Source: Novosphingobium aerophilum (GTDB taxonomy: Bacteria; Pseudomonadota; Alphaproteobacteria; Sphingomonadales; Sphingomonadaceae). From it: a stretch of DNA of 64,000 bases. The notes under the pieces are model-generated. The model was not told the origin of the DNA. It saw only the letters and a program-made list of their open reading frames with translations, and did no database searches. The stretch is taken from contig NZ_JACLAU010000001.1 in assembly GCF_014230305.1 (NCBI RefSeq), positions 186,001 to 250,000 on the forward strand. Reading direction: 5' to 3'. Of this stretch, positions 7,562-16,865 are shown piece after piece (within the stretch, counting starts at the first letter, position 1; every line of letters begins with the position of its first letter). The position numbers were made by a program, and so were the translations under genes.

Positions 7562-10087
7562 ATGGGTAAATCAATGGAGTACGGTCTGGCCCGCAAGGCC
7601 CTGGTGGCCGCTCTGCTGGCGAGCGCGGGCACGGTCGCCCCCCAGGGCGCCATGGCGCAGGAGGCCGGCGAGGCCGCATCCAGCGAAATCATCGTCACCG
7701 CCCAGCGCCGTGAAGAGCGCCTGCAGGACGTGCCCATCTCGATCACCGCGATTTCCCGCGATTCGATCCGCGAGCGCGGCCTGAACAGCCTGCAGGACCT
7801 GCAGGCTTCGGTCCCCTCGCTGGTCGTCGCACCGAACGGCCAGGCCTCACGCGACGTGATGTCGCCCTCCATCCGCGGCCAGAGCGCCTCGTTCCAGGGT
7901 TCGCCCGCGGTCGTGGTCTACATGAACGAAGTGCCGCTGCCGGCGGCGATCACGCTGTCGGGCCAGGGCGGTCCGGGCACCTTTGTCGATCTTCAGAACA
8001 TCCAGATCCTGGCAGGTGCGCAGGGCACCCTGTTCGGCCGCAACACCACCGGCGGCGCGATCCTGCTGACCCCGGCCAAGCCGACCGACCGGCTTGAGGG
8101 CTACCTGCAGGGCGGGCTCGGCAACTACCGGATGGCCGAGCTGGAAGGCGTGATCAACGTGCCGCTGTCGGACCGCGCGCGCATCCGCGTGGTCGCCGCC
8201 TCGCGCGACCGCAACGGTTTCACCCGCGACGTGAACTGGAACAAGGACCGTGACGACCAGCACTGGCGCATGGCCCGCGTCGGCCTGTGGCTCGAACCCG
8301 TCGAAGGGGTCGAGAACTACACCATGGCCTATTATGGCAAGTCGCACAGCAATGGCTCCGGCTCGATCGCCAAGAGCTTCAACACGCCCTACTTCATCGG
8401 CCTGGCGACCCGCCCGATCCCGGTCGGCGGGGGTGTCAACCTGCCGCTCGGCGCGATCGCCCCGCAGTTCAACTTCTGCGGCGCCGGCACTGGCCCGGCG
8501 AATTGCAGCTACTACAACAACCTGATCACGCAGCAGCAGCAGTTGGGCATCCGCAAGGTCGCCCACGGCGTGGACGATTTCGCCAGCGTCGAAAGCTGGG
8601 GCATCACCAACACCACCGATGCCGAGCTGAACGATGCGCTGAAGTTGCGCAACATCATCAGCTATGCCGAGCTGAAGTCCTACTATTCGAACGACCAGGA
8701 CGGCACGATCGCTCCGATCTACGACACGGGCTTGACCGCGCTCAGCCGCACTGCCCCCCGCGACTGGTACAAGTTGTTCACCGAGGAACTGCAGTTGCAG
8801 GGCACCGGCCTGGACGGCAAGCTGACCTACACGGTCGGCGGCTTCTACTTCAAGCAGTCGCCCGCGGGCCGGATGATCTCCTATTCGACCAACGTCTGCG
8901 GTTCGCAGAACCCGGCGGCTTGCCCGATCGGTCAGTCGGAGATCGCGGTCACCAACGAATCGAAAGCGCTTTACGCCCAGGCAACGCTCGATCTCGGGGC
9001 CCTCACTCCGGCTCTCGACAAGGTGCGGCTGACCGGCGGCTATCGCTACACCTGGGATTCGGTGGTCGGCACCAACTCGTCGTGGTCCTACTTCCAGCTC
9101 GCCAACGGCACCCAGGTGCAGAACGGCTGCTCGTGGAAGCAGGGCACGGTCACCGATCCGCGCACCCAGTGCGCCTTCGGGGCAACACTGAACAGCAAGG
9201 CGCCGAACTGGACGATCGGGCTCGATTACCGGCCGAGCGACAACCTGCTGCTGTATGCCAAGGTCACCCGGGGCTACAAGGCGGGCGGTTTCAACGGCTA
9301 CGCCGTGTTCGAGACCACCCGGACCTTCCAGCCCGAATATGTCACCGACTACGAAGCGGGCTTCAAGTCCGACTTCAACCTGAACGGCATGCGCGGGCGC
9401 TTCAACGTCAATGGCTTCTGGATGGACTACAAGGACATCCAGCGCGCCGCGGGCGACTTCAACCGGGCGACCGGCGGCAACGGTGCGGTCACGCTCAACG
9501 CCGCTTCGGCCGAGATCAAGGGTGTCGAAATCGACGCCATGGTCCGTCCGGCCGAGTTCCTCGAGGTGGGGGGCAACTACAGCCACATTTCGGCGAAGTA
9601 CAAGAGCTTCGTCTTCAACTCGAGCTCGGGCGTCTATGACTGCCGGTCGCAGCAGCTGGGTGACCTGTCGTTCGCCAATGCCAACATGACCTGCCGTCCG
9701 CTGCAGTACCTCTCGCCGAACATCTTCTCCGCCTATGCCCGGTTCAGCCTGCCGATCCCCGAGAAGGCCGGCAAGATGAGCCTGCTGATGAGCTATAGCT
9801 GGTCCGACCGTCAGCCGACCGCGCCGCTCTCGGTCGAAACCTTCCCCAACGGGACCCCGCTCGAGCCGGGCGTGCTGCTGCCCAGCTTCGGGCTGCTCAA
9901 CGCCACGCTGGACTGGAAGAACGTGCTGGGCCAGCCGTTCGACCTCAGCCTGTTCGGCACCAACCTGACGAACAAGGAATACATCATCACCAACACCGGT
10001 GTGTTCCAGTCGATCGGTGCGCAGAGCGTCATGTACGGTGAGCCGCGCATGTACGGCATCCGTCTGCGGGTCCACTTCGGCGGCTGA
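7562..10087 (+). CDS. TonB-dependent outer-membrane receptor
   Basis: 841-residue outer-membrane receptor. The signal peptide spans about residues 1-33 (hydrophobic ALVAALLASAG, cleavage after AMA). EIIVTAQRREERLQDVP is the TonB-box/plug start, RGQ and GTLFGRNTTGGAI are plug-domain hallmarks, and the C-terminus ends in an aromatic-terminated beta strand (RLRVHFGG). It should import a large substrate, here probably a steroid, using TonB-ExbBD energy; substrate identity is inference from neighbours. ATG 7562 is preceded by a strong GGAGGAGGAAAGG site; an earlier in-frame ATG at 7442 would bury the signal peptide. A GNRA-loop terminator follows directly, then an NTF2-like gene. Confidence 0.92.
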   Translation: MGKSMEYGLARKALVAALLASAGTVAPQGAMAQEAGEAASSEIIVTAQRREERLQDVPISITAISRDSIRERGLNSLQDLQASVPSLVVAPNGQASRDVMSPSIRGQSASFQGSPAVVVYMNEVPLPAAITLSGQGGPGTFVDLQNIQILAGAQGTLFGRNTTGGAILLTPAKPTDRLEGYLQGGLGNYRMAELEGVINVPLSDRARIRVVAASRDRNGFTRDVNWNKDRDDQHWRMARVGLWLEPVEGVENYTMAYYGKSHSNGSGSIAKSFNTPYFIGLATRPIPVGGGVNLPLGAIAPQFNFCGAGTGPANCSYYNNLITQQQQLGIRKVAHGVDDFASVESWGITNTTDAELNDALKLRNIISYAELKSYYSNDQDGTIAPIYDTGLTALSRTAPRDWYKLFTEELQLQGTGLDGKLTYTVGGFYFKQSPAGRMISYSTNVCGSQNPAACPIGQSEIAVTNESKALYAQATLDLGALTPALDKVRLTGGYRYTWDSVVGTNSSWSYFQLANGTQVQNGCSWKQGTVTDPRTQCAFGATLNSKAPNWTIGLDYRPSDNLLLYAKVTRGYKAGGFNGYAVFETTRTFQPEYVTDYEAGFKSDFNLNGMRGRFNVNGFWMDYKDIQRAAGDFNRATGGNGAVTLNAASAEIKGVEIDAMVRPAEFLEVGGNYSHISAKYKSFVFNSSSGVYDCRSQQLGDLSFANANMTCRPLQYLSPNIFSAYARFSLPIPEKAGKMSLLMSYSWSDRQPTAPLSVETFPNGTPLEPGVLLPSFGLLNATLDWKNVLGQPFDLSLFGTNLTNKEYIITNTGVFQSIGAQSVMYGEPRMYGIRLRVHFGG

Positions 10088-10108
10088 TCCCGCAGCACCG
10101 CAACCAGG

Positions 10109-10132
10109 GGGCCGGTTCGCAAGAACCGGCCC
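10109..10132 (+). terminator. Rho-independent-like terminator after TonB receptor
   Basis: Perfect 10-bp stem GGGCCGGTTC / GAACCGGCCC closed by a GCAA tetraloop (10119-10122) and followed by TTCT. It lies 22 bp past the receptor stop and before the SnoaL-like gene, so receptor mRNA probably ends or is attenuated here. Confidence 0.7.
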
Positions 10133-10193
10133 TTCTGCTGAGGCGCGGCGCGGTGATCCGCGGGCTGCGCCGGATCTTCCCGGGAGAGTGCCC

Positions 10194-10646
10194 ATGCTCA
10201 GTCTGCAGGAAATCTCCGACCGTCTGGAAATCGACGATCTGCTGGCGCGCTATTGCCATGCGATCGATTCCCGCGACTGGGATGCGCTGGACGCGGTGTT
10301 CACCCCCGACGCGCGGATCGACTATTCCGAAACCGGCGGAGCCGCCGGCTCCTATCCCGAGATCAAGGCCTGGCTGCCCCGCGCGCTGGAACGGTTTCCC
10401 GCCTACCAGCACATGATCGCCACGACCCGGCTCGAGCTGGAAGGCGATGGCGCGCGGGCCCGGACGATCCTGTTCAATCCGATGGTCCACCGCGACGAGG
10501 CGGGCCGGGAGCAGGTGTTCTTCATCGGCCTGTGGTATCGCGACCGGCTGGTCCGGACGGATGCGGGCTGGCGGATCGCGGAACGCCACGAAGAGATGAC
10601 CTATGCTCACAACGTGCCGGCGATGAGCCCGGCACCGGGGCTCTAG
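10194..10646 (+). CDS. SnoaL/NTF2-like protein
   Basis: 150-residue alpha+beta-barrel protein of the SnoaL-like/scytalone dehydratase group. The first helix LARYCHAIDSRDWDAL carries the tyrosine and aspartate found in BaiE-type dehydratases, YQHM supplies a central histidine and the last strand has DRLVRTDAGWRIAERH. Such proteins dehydrate, isomerise or hydrate polycyclic substrates; the exact activity is not predictable. Start ATG 10194 follows a CGGGAGAG ribosome site. The next gene, an SDR, starts 49 bp downstream on the same strand, so the two probably form a unit behind the receptor terminator. Confidence 0.75.
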   Translation: MLSLQEISDRLEIDDLLARYCHAIDSRDWDALDAVFTPDARIDYSETGGAAGSYPEIKAWLPRALERFPAYQHMIATTRLELEGDGARARTILFNPMVHRDEAGREQVFFIGLWYRDRLVRTDAGWRIAERHEEMTYAHNVPAMSPAPGL

Positions 10647-10695
10647 GCGCCCAACCGACACCCACATGCAAACGCAGGCAAAGGACAAGGACAAG

Positions 10696-11475
10696 ATGGG
10701 AAGACTGGACGGCAAGGTGGCGATCGTGACCGGCGGCGCGCGCGGGATGGGTGCGGCGACCGTGCGGCGCTTCGTGGCCGAAGGGGCCAAGGTGGCCATT
10801 GCCGACGTGCTGGACGAGGCCGGCCAGGCCCTGGCCGCCGAGCTGGGCGAGGCCGCGGCCTTCTGGCATCTCGACGTGACCAGCGAACCGGCCTGGGCCG
10901 AGGTGGTCGCCGCGGTCGAGGCGCGCTTCGGCGGGATCGACGTGCTGGTCAACAACGCCGGGGTGCTGCTGTTCAAGAGCCTGCTCGACACCACCAAGGC
11001 CGATTACGAGCGCGTGCTCGGGGTCAACCTGGTGGGCGAATTCCTGGGGATCAAGGCCGTGGCCCCGGGCATGATCGCGCGGGGCAAGGGCTCGATCGTC
11101 AACATCTCGTCGGTCGACGGGATGAAGGGCGCCAACAGCCTGGTGGCCTATGCCTCGTCCAAGTGGGGCGTGCGCGGGCTGACCAAGGTTGCGGCGATGG
11201 AGCTGGGGCACAAGGGGGTGCGGGTCAACTCGGTCCATCCCGGCGGGGTCGATACGATCATGTCCAACCACGACAACCGGCCCCGGACCGAGGTCGACAA
11301 GGCCTATACCAACGTCCCGATGCAGCGCATCGGCGGCCCCGAGGAGATCGCCGCGGCCAGCTTGTTCCTGGCGAGCGACGATGCCTCCTATCTCAATGGC
11401 GCGGAGATCGTCGTCGACGGCGGGATGATCGTCGGCACCTACTACGATGGCTTCCCCGGCGCCCCGGGTGTGTGA
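10696..11475 (+). CDS. SDR family oxidoreductase, 3-alpha/20-beta-HSD-like
   Basis: 259-residue classical SDR: TGGARGMG cofactor motif, acidic D after the second strand (IADV, suggesting NAD(H)), VNNAG, catalytic S of ISSVDG and YASSK. The GGEADxxY-like C-terminus ends in a VDGG motif. The overall pattern resembles bacterial 3-alpha,20-beta-hydroxysteroid dehydrogenases, so a steroid hydroxyl is a reasonable substrate, though specificity is inferred. ATG 10696 (MGRLDGKV) is chosen over an ATG at 10666 because it starts at the usual SDR beginning and has AAGGACAAGGA upstream. It converges on the SDR at 11525. Confidence 0.85.
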   Translation: MGRLDGKVAIVTGGARGMGAATVRRFVAEGAKVAIADVLDEAGQALAAELGEAAAFWHLDVTSEPAWAEVVAAVEARFGGIDVLVNNAGVLLFKSLLDTTKADYERVLGVNLVGEFLGIKAVAPGMIARGKGSIVNISSVDGMKGANSLVAYASSKWGVRGLTKVAAMELGHKGVRVNSVHPGGVDTIMSNHDNRPRTEVDKAYTNVPMQRIGGPEEIAAASLFLASDDASYLNGAEIVVDGGMIVGTYYDGFPGAPGV

Positions 11476-11492
11476 TGCCTGACCGCAGGGGC

Positions 11493-11516
11493 GACCCCGG
11501 GGGCGACCCCGGGGTC
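11493..11516. terminator. GC-rich hairpin between converging SDR genes
   Basis: GACCCCGG (11493-11500) can pair with CCGGGGTC (11509-11516); the right part also holds the 12-bp palindrome GACCCCGGGGTC (11505-11516). It occupies the 49-bp gap between two converging SDR genes and has no T-tract, so it is only a weak terminator candidate. Confidence 0.35.
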
Positions 11517-11524
11517 CCGCTCCG

Positions 11525-12277
11525 TCAGAACGAGCGGACCTGTCCGCCGTCCACCATCAGGGTCTGGCCGGTGACATAGCTGGCGGCCTCGCTGGCCAGG
11601 AACACCGCCGCGGCGCCGATGTCGCTCTCGCAATCGCCGATGCGGCGCAGCGGCACCTTGCCGATCTGCGCGGCGTAGGCCTCGGGGAAGTGCTGACGCC
11701 AGATCTCGACCCCGGGGGAGTTGGCGAAGGGGCAGATCACGTTGATCCGCACCCCCTCGGGCCCCCATTCGACCGCTGCGGTCTTGGACAGCGAGCGGAT
11801 CGCTTCCTTGGCGGCACCATAGGAGGCCTGGGTCGGCATGCCCTCGATCCCGGCCCCGCTGCCGAAGTTGATGACGCTGCCCCGGCTGGCGACCAGATGC
11901 GGATAGGCGGCCTGCATCAGCAGGAAGGTGGCCCACAGCCCGGTCCCCAGGGCGAGGTCCATCGCCTCGACCGTCGTGTCCTTGAGCAGCAACTGCTGCG
12001 AGGCCTGGGCGGCATTGACCAGGGTATCGAGCCGGCCGAAGCGACGCACGGCCTCGTCCACCACGCCCGGCAGGGCGGCCCGGTCCATCAGGTCGACGGC
12101 CAGGAAGGCGACATCCCCGAAGGCACCCAGCTCGGCCGCGGTCGCCTCGCCCAGGTCCTGTTCCCGATCGACGATCAGCACCTTGGCCCCGGCCTTGACG
12201 AAAGCGGCGGCCACCCCCTTGGCGACGCCCCGGGCTCCGCCGGTCACGATCGCGACCTTGCCGTCGAGCTGCTTCAT
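11525..12277 (-). CDS. SDR family oxidoreductase
   Basis: 250-residue SDR: TGGARGVAKG cofactor loop, NAAQ in place of the usual NNAG, catalytic serine in FGSGAG and YGAAK. VDGG closes the protein. ATG 12277 (MKQLDGKV) gives the standard N-terminus and is preceded by GGGGAATC; a longer in-frame version from 12364 would add a leader with no SDR character. It diverges from the SDR at 12415 across 137 bp. Probable NAD(P)-dependent hydroxysteroid dehydrogenase, substrate unknown. Confidence 0.83.
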   Translation of the reverse strand: MKQLDGKVAIVTGGARGVAKGVAAAFVKAGAKVLIVDREQDLGEATAAELGAFGDVAFLAVDLMDRAALPGVVDEAVRRFGRLDTLVNAAQASQQLLLKDTTVEAMDLALGTGLWATFLLMQAAYPHLVASRGSVINFGSGAGIEGMPTQASYGAAKEAIRSLSKTAAVEWGPEGVRINVICPFANSPGVEIWRQHFPEAYAAQIGKVPLRRIGDCESDIGAAAVFLASEAASYVTGQTLMVDGGQVRSF

Positions 12278-12414
12278 CTCCGATTCCCCTCTGATTGCCG
12301 AAATGCGTTCTGCAGATGCGCTGCGGCTATCATGAATGATGATTATTGGTCTATAGATGACCAACGATTGCGCAGAACAAGGCCGTATCGCGTGACGAAC
12401 TGGAGAGATGAACG

Positions 12415-13194
12415 ATGACCGATCTCGATCCCCAGCTTGGTGCCCCCGGAACCGGGGTGGTGGTGACCGGCGGTGCCTCGGGCATTGGCCTTGCGGCGGC
12501 GCGGGCGCTGGCCGCGGTCGGGCGGCCGGTGTCGCTGTGGGACATCAACGCCGAGGGCGCCAACGCCGAGGCGGCGGCGATCAGCGCGCGCTATGGCGTG
12601 GCGGCGAACGGGCTCGCGGTCGACCTGCGCAATCCACAGGCGGTGACCCCGGCGGCCCTCGCCACGCGGGCGGCGCTGGGCCCGATCGGCGGCTTCGTCC
12701 ACTGCGCCGGTACGGCCCCGATGACCGGGATCGACGGGGTCACTCCCGATCTGTTCGATGCCGGCATGGCGCTGCACGTGCGCGCGATCGTGCTGCTCGC
12801 CCAGGCCTTCCGCGAGGACATGCGCGCCAATCCGGGCAGCGCCATCGTTGCCACCGCCTCGATCAATGCCTGGTTCGGCAATGCCGGAATCCCGATCTAC
12901 ACCGCCGCCAAGGGGGCGGTGATCTCGCTGGTCCGGTCCATGGCCGACGAACTCGCCGCCGATGGCATCCGCATCAACACGGTCAGCCCCGGGATGATCG
13001 ACACGCCGATCATGGACGAGCAGACCAAGGCCTACATGCACGGCGTCTTTGACCGGCGCATCCTGCTGGGCCGCTTCGGCCAGCCCGAGGAGCTGGGCCG
13101 CATGATCCGCTTCCTGATGTCGAACGAGGCCAGCTACATCACCGCCAGCGAGTTCCTGGTCGACGGAGGCATCCGCCACTCGCAGCGGCCCTGA
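12415..13194 (+). CDS. SDR family oxidoreductase
   Basis: 259-residue SDR with TGGASGIG cofactor motif, W-D-I-N after the second strand (acidic, NAD-type), HCAGTAP in the NNAG position, catalytic serine in TASIN and YTAAK. VDGGIRHSQRP ends the protein. Start ATG 12415 follows GGAGAGATGAACG. It is alone on the plus strand between a divergent and a convergent neighbour. Likely oxidises or reduces a steroid hydroxyl/keto group; positional specificity cannot be read from sequence. Confidence 0.83.
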   Translation: MTDLDPQLGAPGTGVVVTGGASGIGLAAARALAAVGRPVSLWDINAEGANAEAAAISARYGVAANGLAVDLRNPQAVTPAALATRAALGPIGGFVHCAGTAPMTGIDGVTPDLFDAGMALHVRAIVLLAQAFREDMRANPGSAIVATASINAWFGNAGIPIYTAAKGAVISLVRSMADELAADGIRINTVSPGMIDTPIMDEQTKAYMHGVFDRRILLGRFGQPEELGRMIRFLMSNEASYITASEFLVDGGIRHSQRP

Positions 13195-13231
13195 GCGCTG
13201 GGCAGCGCAGCGGCGGGCGCGCGGCCGGTCG

Positions 13232-14080
13232 TCAGTCCGGAGCGGGATAGAGCACGCCGGGATCGCCGCTGTGGCTCTGCCAGACCGCGTCGCGCCGGAC
13301 GATCCGCCAGCCCTCCGGTCGCAGCGCCCAGCGGTCGCGGTATTCGCCGTTGGTATCGAACACCGGGCCGACCGGATCGTCACGGCGCTGGTGGCGGGCC
13401 TGGACATAGGCCCGGCTGACGGCGCTCTGCCGGTCCGGGCCGATCTCCACCACGATGCTGCCGATCAGGTGCTGCGACGGGCCGCAGAGGTCCAGGAAGC
13501 GCCGCATGTTCGCGGTCAACGCCGCCATGCCGGCCTGCTCGCCCAGGCCATAGTCGAAGGTCAGGTCGGCGGCGAACACGTCGCCCAGGGCGGCCCAGTC
13601 CTTGGTGTCGAGCACGCGGGCAAAGCGCGCGAGCCCGTCGCGCACGGCCCGTTCGGCGCGCAGCACGGCCAGCTCGTCGGCCAGCTCGGCGATCCCGGCG
13701 GGGAGGGCGCCCACCGCGGTCTCGGAGACGACGAACATCCGCGTCGCCGCCCGGTCGAACAGGTGTTCCTCGTCCTCGGCGATGGCGCGGGCGATGGCCG
13801 GATCGGCCGCCCGGGCGACGAACCGGTCGTAGGTCGCGCGATCGGCAAACCGCAGTTCGCTGACACAGTCGAAGTCGATCGCCGCCACCGGACTGGTGAA
13901 GGCCCCCGCCGGCTCGACGTAGTTGCGGCGGTACTCGCCGATCTCGGGGAGGAGCGCGCGGATCAGCGGGGCATGGCGGGTTTCGTAATAGGCCACGAAC
14001 GCCTCCCGGCTCAGCCCCGGCTTGCAGCGCAGCAGCGCGATGGCCTTCACCGGCCGCCCTCCGGGGGCGGGCCCGCTCAT
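13232..14080 (-). CDS. EthD-domain / SnoaL-like fusion protein
   Basis: 282-residue two-domain protein. Residues about 10-115 look like an EthD ferredoxin-like domain (KAIALLRCKPGLSREAF, then YYETRHAPL). Residues about 140-275 are a SnoaL/NTF2-like domain (ARFARVLDTKDWAALGDVF, SQHLIGS, REYRDRW-like strand). EthD domains accompany oxygenase systems and some cyclases; SnoaL folds do dehydrations and isomerisations. I do not know a characterised protein with this fusion. Its ATG overlaps the stop of the upstream alcohol dehydrogenase (ATGA), so translation is coupled to the ADH-GMC operon. Confidence 0.7.
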   Translation of the reverse strand: MSGPAPGGRPVKAIALLRCKPGLSREAFVAYYETRHAPLIRALLPEIGEYRRNYVEPAGAFTSPVAAIDFDCVSELRFADRATYDRFVARAADPAIARAIAEDEEHLFDRAATRMFVVSETAVGALPAGIAELADELAVLRAERAVRDGLARFARVLDTKDWAALGDVFAADLTFDYGLGEQAGMAALTANMRRFLDLCGPSQHLIGSIVVEIGPDRQSAVSRAYVQARHQRRDDPVGPVFDTNGEYRDRWALRPEGWRIVRRDAVWQSHSGDPGVLYPAPD

Positions 14081-15183
14081 GCTCCCTCTCCGCCGAAGCG
14101 GACCACCGTGCGCACCGCCTCGCCGCGCTTCATCATCGCAAACCCCTCGTTGACCCGATCCATCGGCAGGCGGTGAGTCACCAGGTCGGCCAGGTTGAGC
14201 CGCCCGGCGACATAGTGGTCAAGCAGGCCGGGGAGCTCGCTGCGGCCTTTCATGTTGCCCATGAACGATCCCTTCACGGTCCGCCCCAACTGGAGCTGGA
14301 ACGGCACCAGCGACAGGGTCTGGCCGTCCGGCGGGACCCCCAGCACCACGGTGCAGCCCCAGCCGATCCGCGTGCAATCGACCGCCTGGGCCATCAGCGC
14401 CGCGTTGCCGACGCATTCGAAGGCATAGTCCGCGCCCGCGCCGCCGGTCAGGGCCCTGATCGCCGCGACGGTATCGGTTTCGCCGCCATGAACAAAGTCG
14501 GTCATCCCGAAGCGGCGGCCCTGGCCATCGCGCAGCGGATTGATGTCCACCCCGATGATCCGGCTCGCCCCGGCCAGCCGCGCGCCCTGGACGACGTTGA
14601 GCCCGATCCCGCCCAGCCCGAACACGGCGACCGTGGAGCCGGCGGTCACGTGGGCGGTGTGGAGCACCGCGCCGACCCCGGTCGCGACCGAGCAGGCGAT
14701 CGTGCAGGCGAGGTCGAACGGGACGTCGCGGCGGATCTTTGCGACGTTGCGTTCGGCCATGACCAGGTGCCGGGCCAGGGCGCCGACCCCGGTGTAGGCC
14801 GACACCTTCCGCCCGTGCAGCGCGAAGGGCGAGGGCTGGGCTGCCATGTCGGCCAGGAACAGTTCGCACAGGTTGGTCCGTCCCGAGCGGCAATGGCTGC
14901 ACTGCCCGCATTCGCCGATCCCCAGCGCGATGACATGATCGCCGACCGCCAGGCTGGTCACCGCCGCGCCCGCCGCGCGGACCACGCCGGCGGCCTCGTG
15001 TCCGACCACCACGGGGAAGGGATAGGGCGCGGCCTTGCCCTCGATCTGGCTGAGATCGGTGTGGCACAGCCCGCTGGCCATGACCTCGATTAGCACCTCG
15101 TCCGGGCCGGGGGGTGCAAGGTCCAGCTCTTCCAGCACCAGCGGGGCGTTCGGCGCATGGCACACCATCGCGTGGGTCTTCAT
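14077..15183 (-). CDS. Zinc-dependent alcohol dehydrogenase (MDR family)
   Basis: 368-residue medium-chain dehydrogenase. Catalytic zinc ligands C40-H41 (GLCHTD) and H62-E63 (GHEAAG), structural zinc cysteines in ECGQCSHC...NLC near residues 92-107, and NAD site GLGGIG followed by an acidic D in GVDIN. Resembles class III/benzyl-alcohol-type enzymes that oxidise primary alcohols to aldehydes with NAD. It sits between a GMC oxidoreductase (5 bp upstream) and an EthD-SnoaL fusion (4-bp overlap downstream), forming a three-gene minus-strand operon. A role in oxidising a steroid side-chain or substituent alcohol is inference. Confidence 0.88.
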   Translation of the reverse strand: MKTHAMVCHAPNAPLVLEELDLAPPGPDEVLIEVMASGLCHTDLSQIEGKAAPYPFPVVVGHEAAGVVRAAGAAVTSLAVGDHVIALGIGECGQCSHCRSGRTNLCELFLADMAAQPSPFALHGRKVSAYTGVGALARHLVMAERNVAKIRRDVPFDLACTIACSVATGVGAVLHTAHVTAGSTVAVFGLGGIGLNVVQGARLAGASRIIGVDINPLRDGQGRRFGMTDFVHGGETDTVAAIRALTGGAGADYAFECVGNAALMAQAVDCTRIGWGCTVVLGVPPDGQTLSLVPFQLQLGRTVKGSFMGNMKGRSELPGLLDHYVAGRLNLADLVTHRLPMDRVNEGFAMMKRGEAVRTVVRFGGEGA

Positions 15184-15188
15184 CCCTG

Positions 15189-16829
15189 TCAGCTCCTTGG
15201 GCGGGGGTCTTCGGGCGCGGGCGCGGGGCGGCCCAGGATCAGGTCGGCCGCCTTCTCGGCGATCATCGCCACGGGGATCGCCGTGTTGCCTCCGGGCAGG
15301 TGCGGCATCACCGAGGCATCGACCACGCGCAGCCCGGCCAGCCCGTGGACCCGCAGCTCGGCATCGACCACCGCCAACCGGTCCGCGCCCATCCGGGCCG
15401 TGCTGGTCGAATGATAGTCCGCCTCGGCGGCCGCGCGGATGTGGGCATCAAGTTCGGCATCGCTCCGGATCTCGGGCCCGGGTGCCAGCTCCTCGCCGCG
15501 CACCTCGTCGAAGGCGGGCTGGGCGAAGATGTGCCGGGCGATGCGGATGCCCGCGCGCATGACCTCGCGATCGCGTTCGGTGCCGTTGTAGTTCTGATCG
15601 ATAACCGGCGGGATGGTCGGGTCGGGGCTCGCCAGAGTCACCTGCCCGCGCGCTTCGGGGCGGGCCACGTTGATATGGGCATAGAAGCCGTGCATCGGCA
15701 CCAGCGTCTGCCCGTTGTGCGCAAACAGGGCCGAAACCAGCAGCATCTTGATGTCAGGCTCGTCGAGCACCGGATCGGAGCGGACGAAGCAGGCCACCGA
15801 CATGCCCGGATCGGCCAGCGGCCCGCGGCGGGTCATCAGGTACTGGCCCATGGCGAGCGCCCCGCGCAGCGGGTTGAGATAGCGCAGCATCGACCACGGC
15901 TTGGTCGAGCGATGCTTGACGTGAGTGGCGAGGTGATCCTGCAGGCCCTGCCCCACGCCGGGAAGATCGGCCACGACGGGGATGCCATGCTCGGTAAGAT
16001 GGCCACCCGGTCCGACTCCCGAGATCATCAGCAGTTGCGGGGTGTTGATCGCCCCGGCCGAGAGGATCACTTCGCGTCGCGCCACCGCTGTGCGCAAGGC
16101 GCCGTCCTGGGTGAATTCCACCCCGGTGGCCCGCGGCCCGTCGAACCGGACCCGCCGGGTCAGGGCCCCGGTCAGCACGGTCAGATTGCGCCGTCGCAGC
16201 ACAGGGCGCAGATAGGCCGATGCCGCGCTCGACCGTCGCCCCCGCCCGATGGTGAGGTCGACCGCGCCGAACCCGTCGCGCTGGGCGCCGCTGAGATCGT
16301 CGCTGAGCGGATAGCCCGCCTGGGCCCCGGCCTGCAGGAACGCGCGGGCGAAGGGGTGGTCCTGGCCGGCGCGGGTGACCTGGATCGGCCCCTCCGCCCC
16401 GTGCCACGCATTCCGGGCCGGATGGAAGCTTTCCAGCCGGCGGAAATAGGGCAGGACCTCGGCGAAGGACCAGCCGCGGTTGCCGGCCTGGGCCCAGCGG
16501 TCATAGTCCGAGGCGAACCCGCGGTCATAGGCCATGCCGTTGATCGACGATCCGCCGCCCAGCACCTTGCCGCGCGGCAGGTAAAGGACGCGGCCGTCCA
16601 GATGCTCCTGCGGCGCCGAGACATAGGGCCAGGCGTGGCGGCCGGACATCATCAGCGGCAGCAGCCCGCCCGGCGCAGCGATCAGCGGGCTGGAATCGCG
16701 TCCCCCGGCCTCGATCAGGAGGACGCGAAGGGCTGGGTCCGTGGACAGCCGGTTGGCGAGAATGCATCCGGCGACCCCGCCGCCGACGATCACGTAATCG
16801 AAATCCAGCGGGTCAGCAGCCTGGTTCAT
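15189..16829 (-). CDS. GMC family FAD-dependent oxidoreductase
   Basis: 546-residue glucose-methanol-choline oxidoreductase. FAD fold DYVIVGGGVAGC at 11-22, GMC signature 1 in PRGKVLGGGSSINGM, signature 2 in GAINTPQLLMISGVGP, and the active-site histidine and asparagine in YHSTSTARMG and PGGNTAIP. Such enzymes oxidise alcohols using FAD, with oxygen or quinone as acceptor. ATG 16829 (MNQAADPLD) follows GGGAGAGGCAC and is the first start compatible with the FAD fold; the long upstream extension is non-family. First gene of the minus-strand operon with an ADH and the EthD-SnoaL protein. Two TTGCGTAG motifs lie upstream. Confidence 0.87.
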   Translation of the reverse strand: MNQAADPLDFDYVIVGGGVAGCILANRLSTDPALRVLLIEAGGRDSSPLIAAPGGLLPLMMSGRHAWPYVSAPQEHLDGRVLYLPRGKVLGGGSSINGMAYDRGFASDYDRWAQAGNRGWSFAEVLPYFRRLESFHPARNAWHGAEGPIQVTRAGQDHPFARAFLQAGAQAGYPLSDDLSGAQRDGFGAVDLTIGRGRRSSAASAYLRPVLRRRNLTVLTGALTRRVRFDGPRATGVEFTQDGALRTAVARREVILSAGAINTPQLLMISGVGPGGHLTEHGIPVVADLPGVGQGLQDHLATHVKHRSTKPWSMLRYLNPLRGALAMGQYLMTRRGPLADPGMSVACFVRSDPVLDEPDIKMLLVSALFAHNGQTLVPMHGFYAHINVARPEARGQVTLASPDPTIPPVIDQNYNGTERDREVMRAGIRIARHIFAQPAFDEVRGEELAPGPEIRSDAELDAHIRAAAEADYHSTSTARMGADRLAVVDAELRVHGLAGLRVVDASVMPHLPGGNTAIPVAMIAEKAADLILGRPAPAPEDPRPRS

Positions 16830-16865
16830 TGTGCCTCTCCCGCGACACGGAGCGATTGTCTGCCC

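Noticed and set aside
7847-10195. Long antisense open frame opposite the first TonB receptor
   Set aside because: Same reason: no domain, and the plus-strand receptor has signal peptide, TonB box and barrel end.
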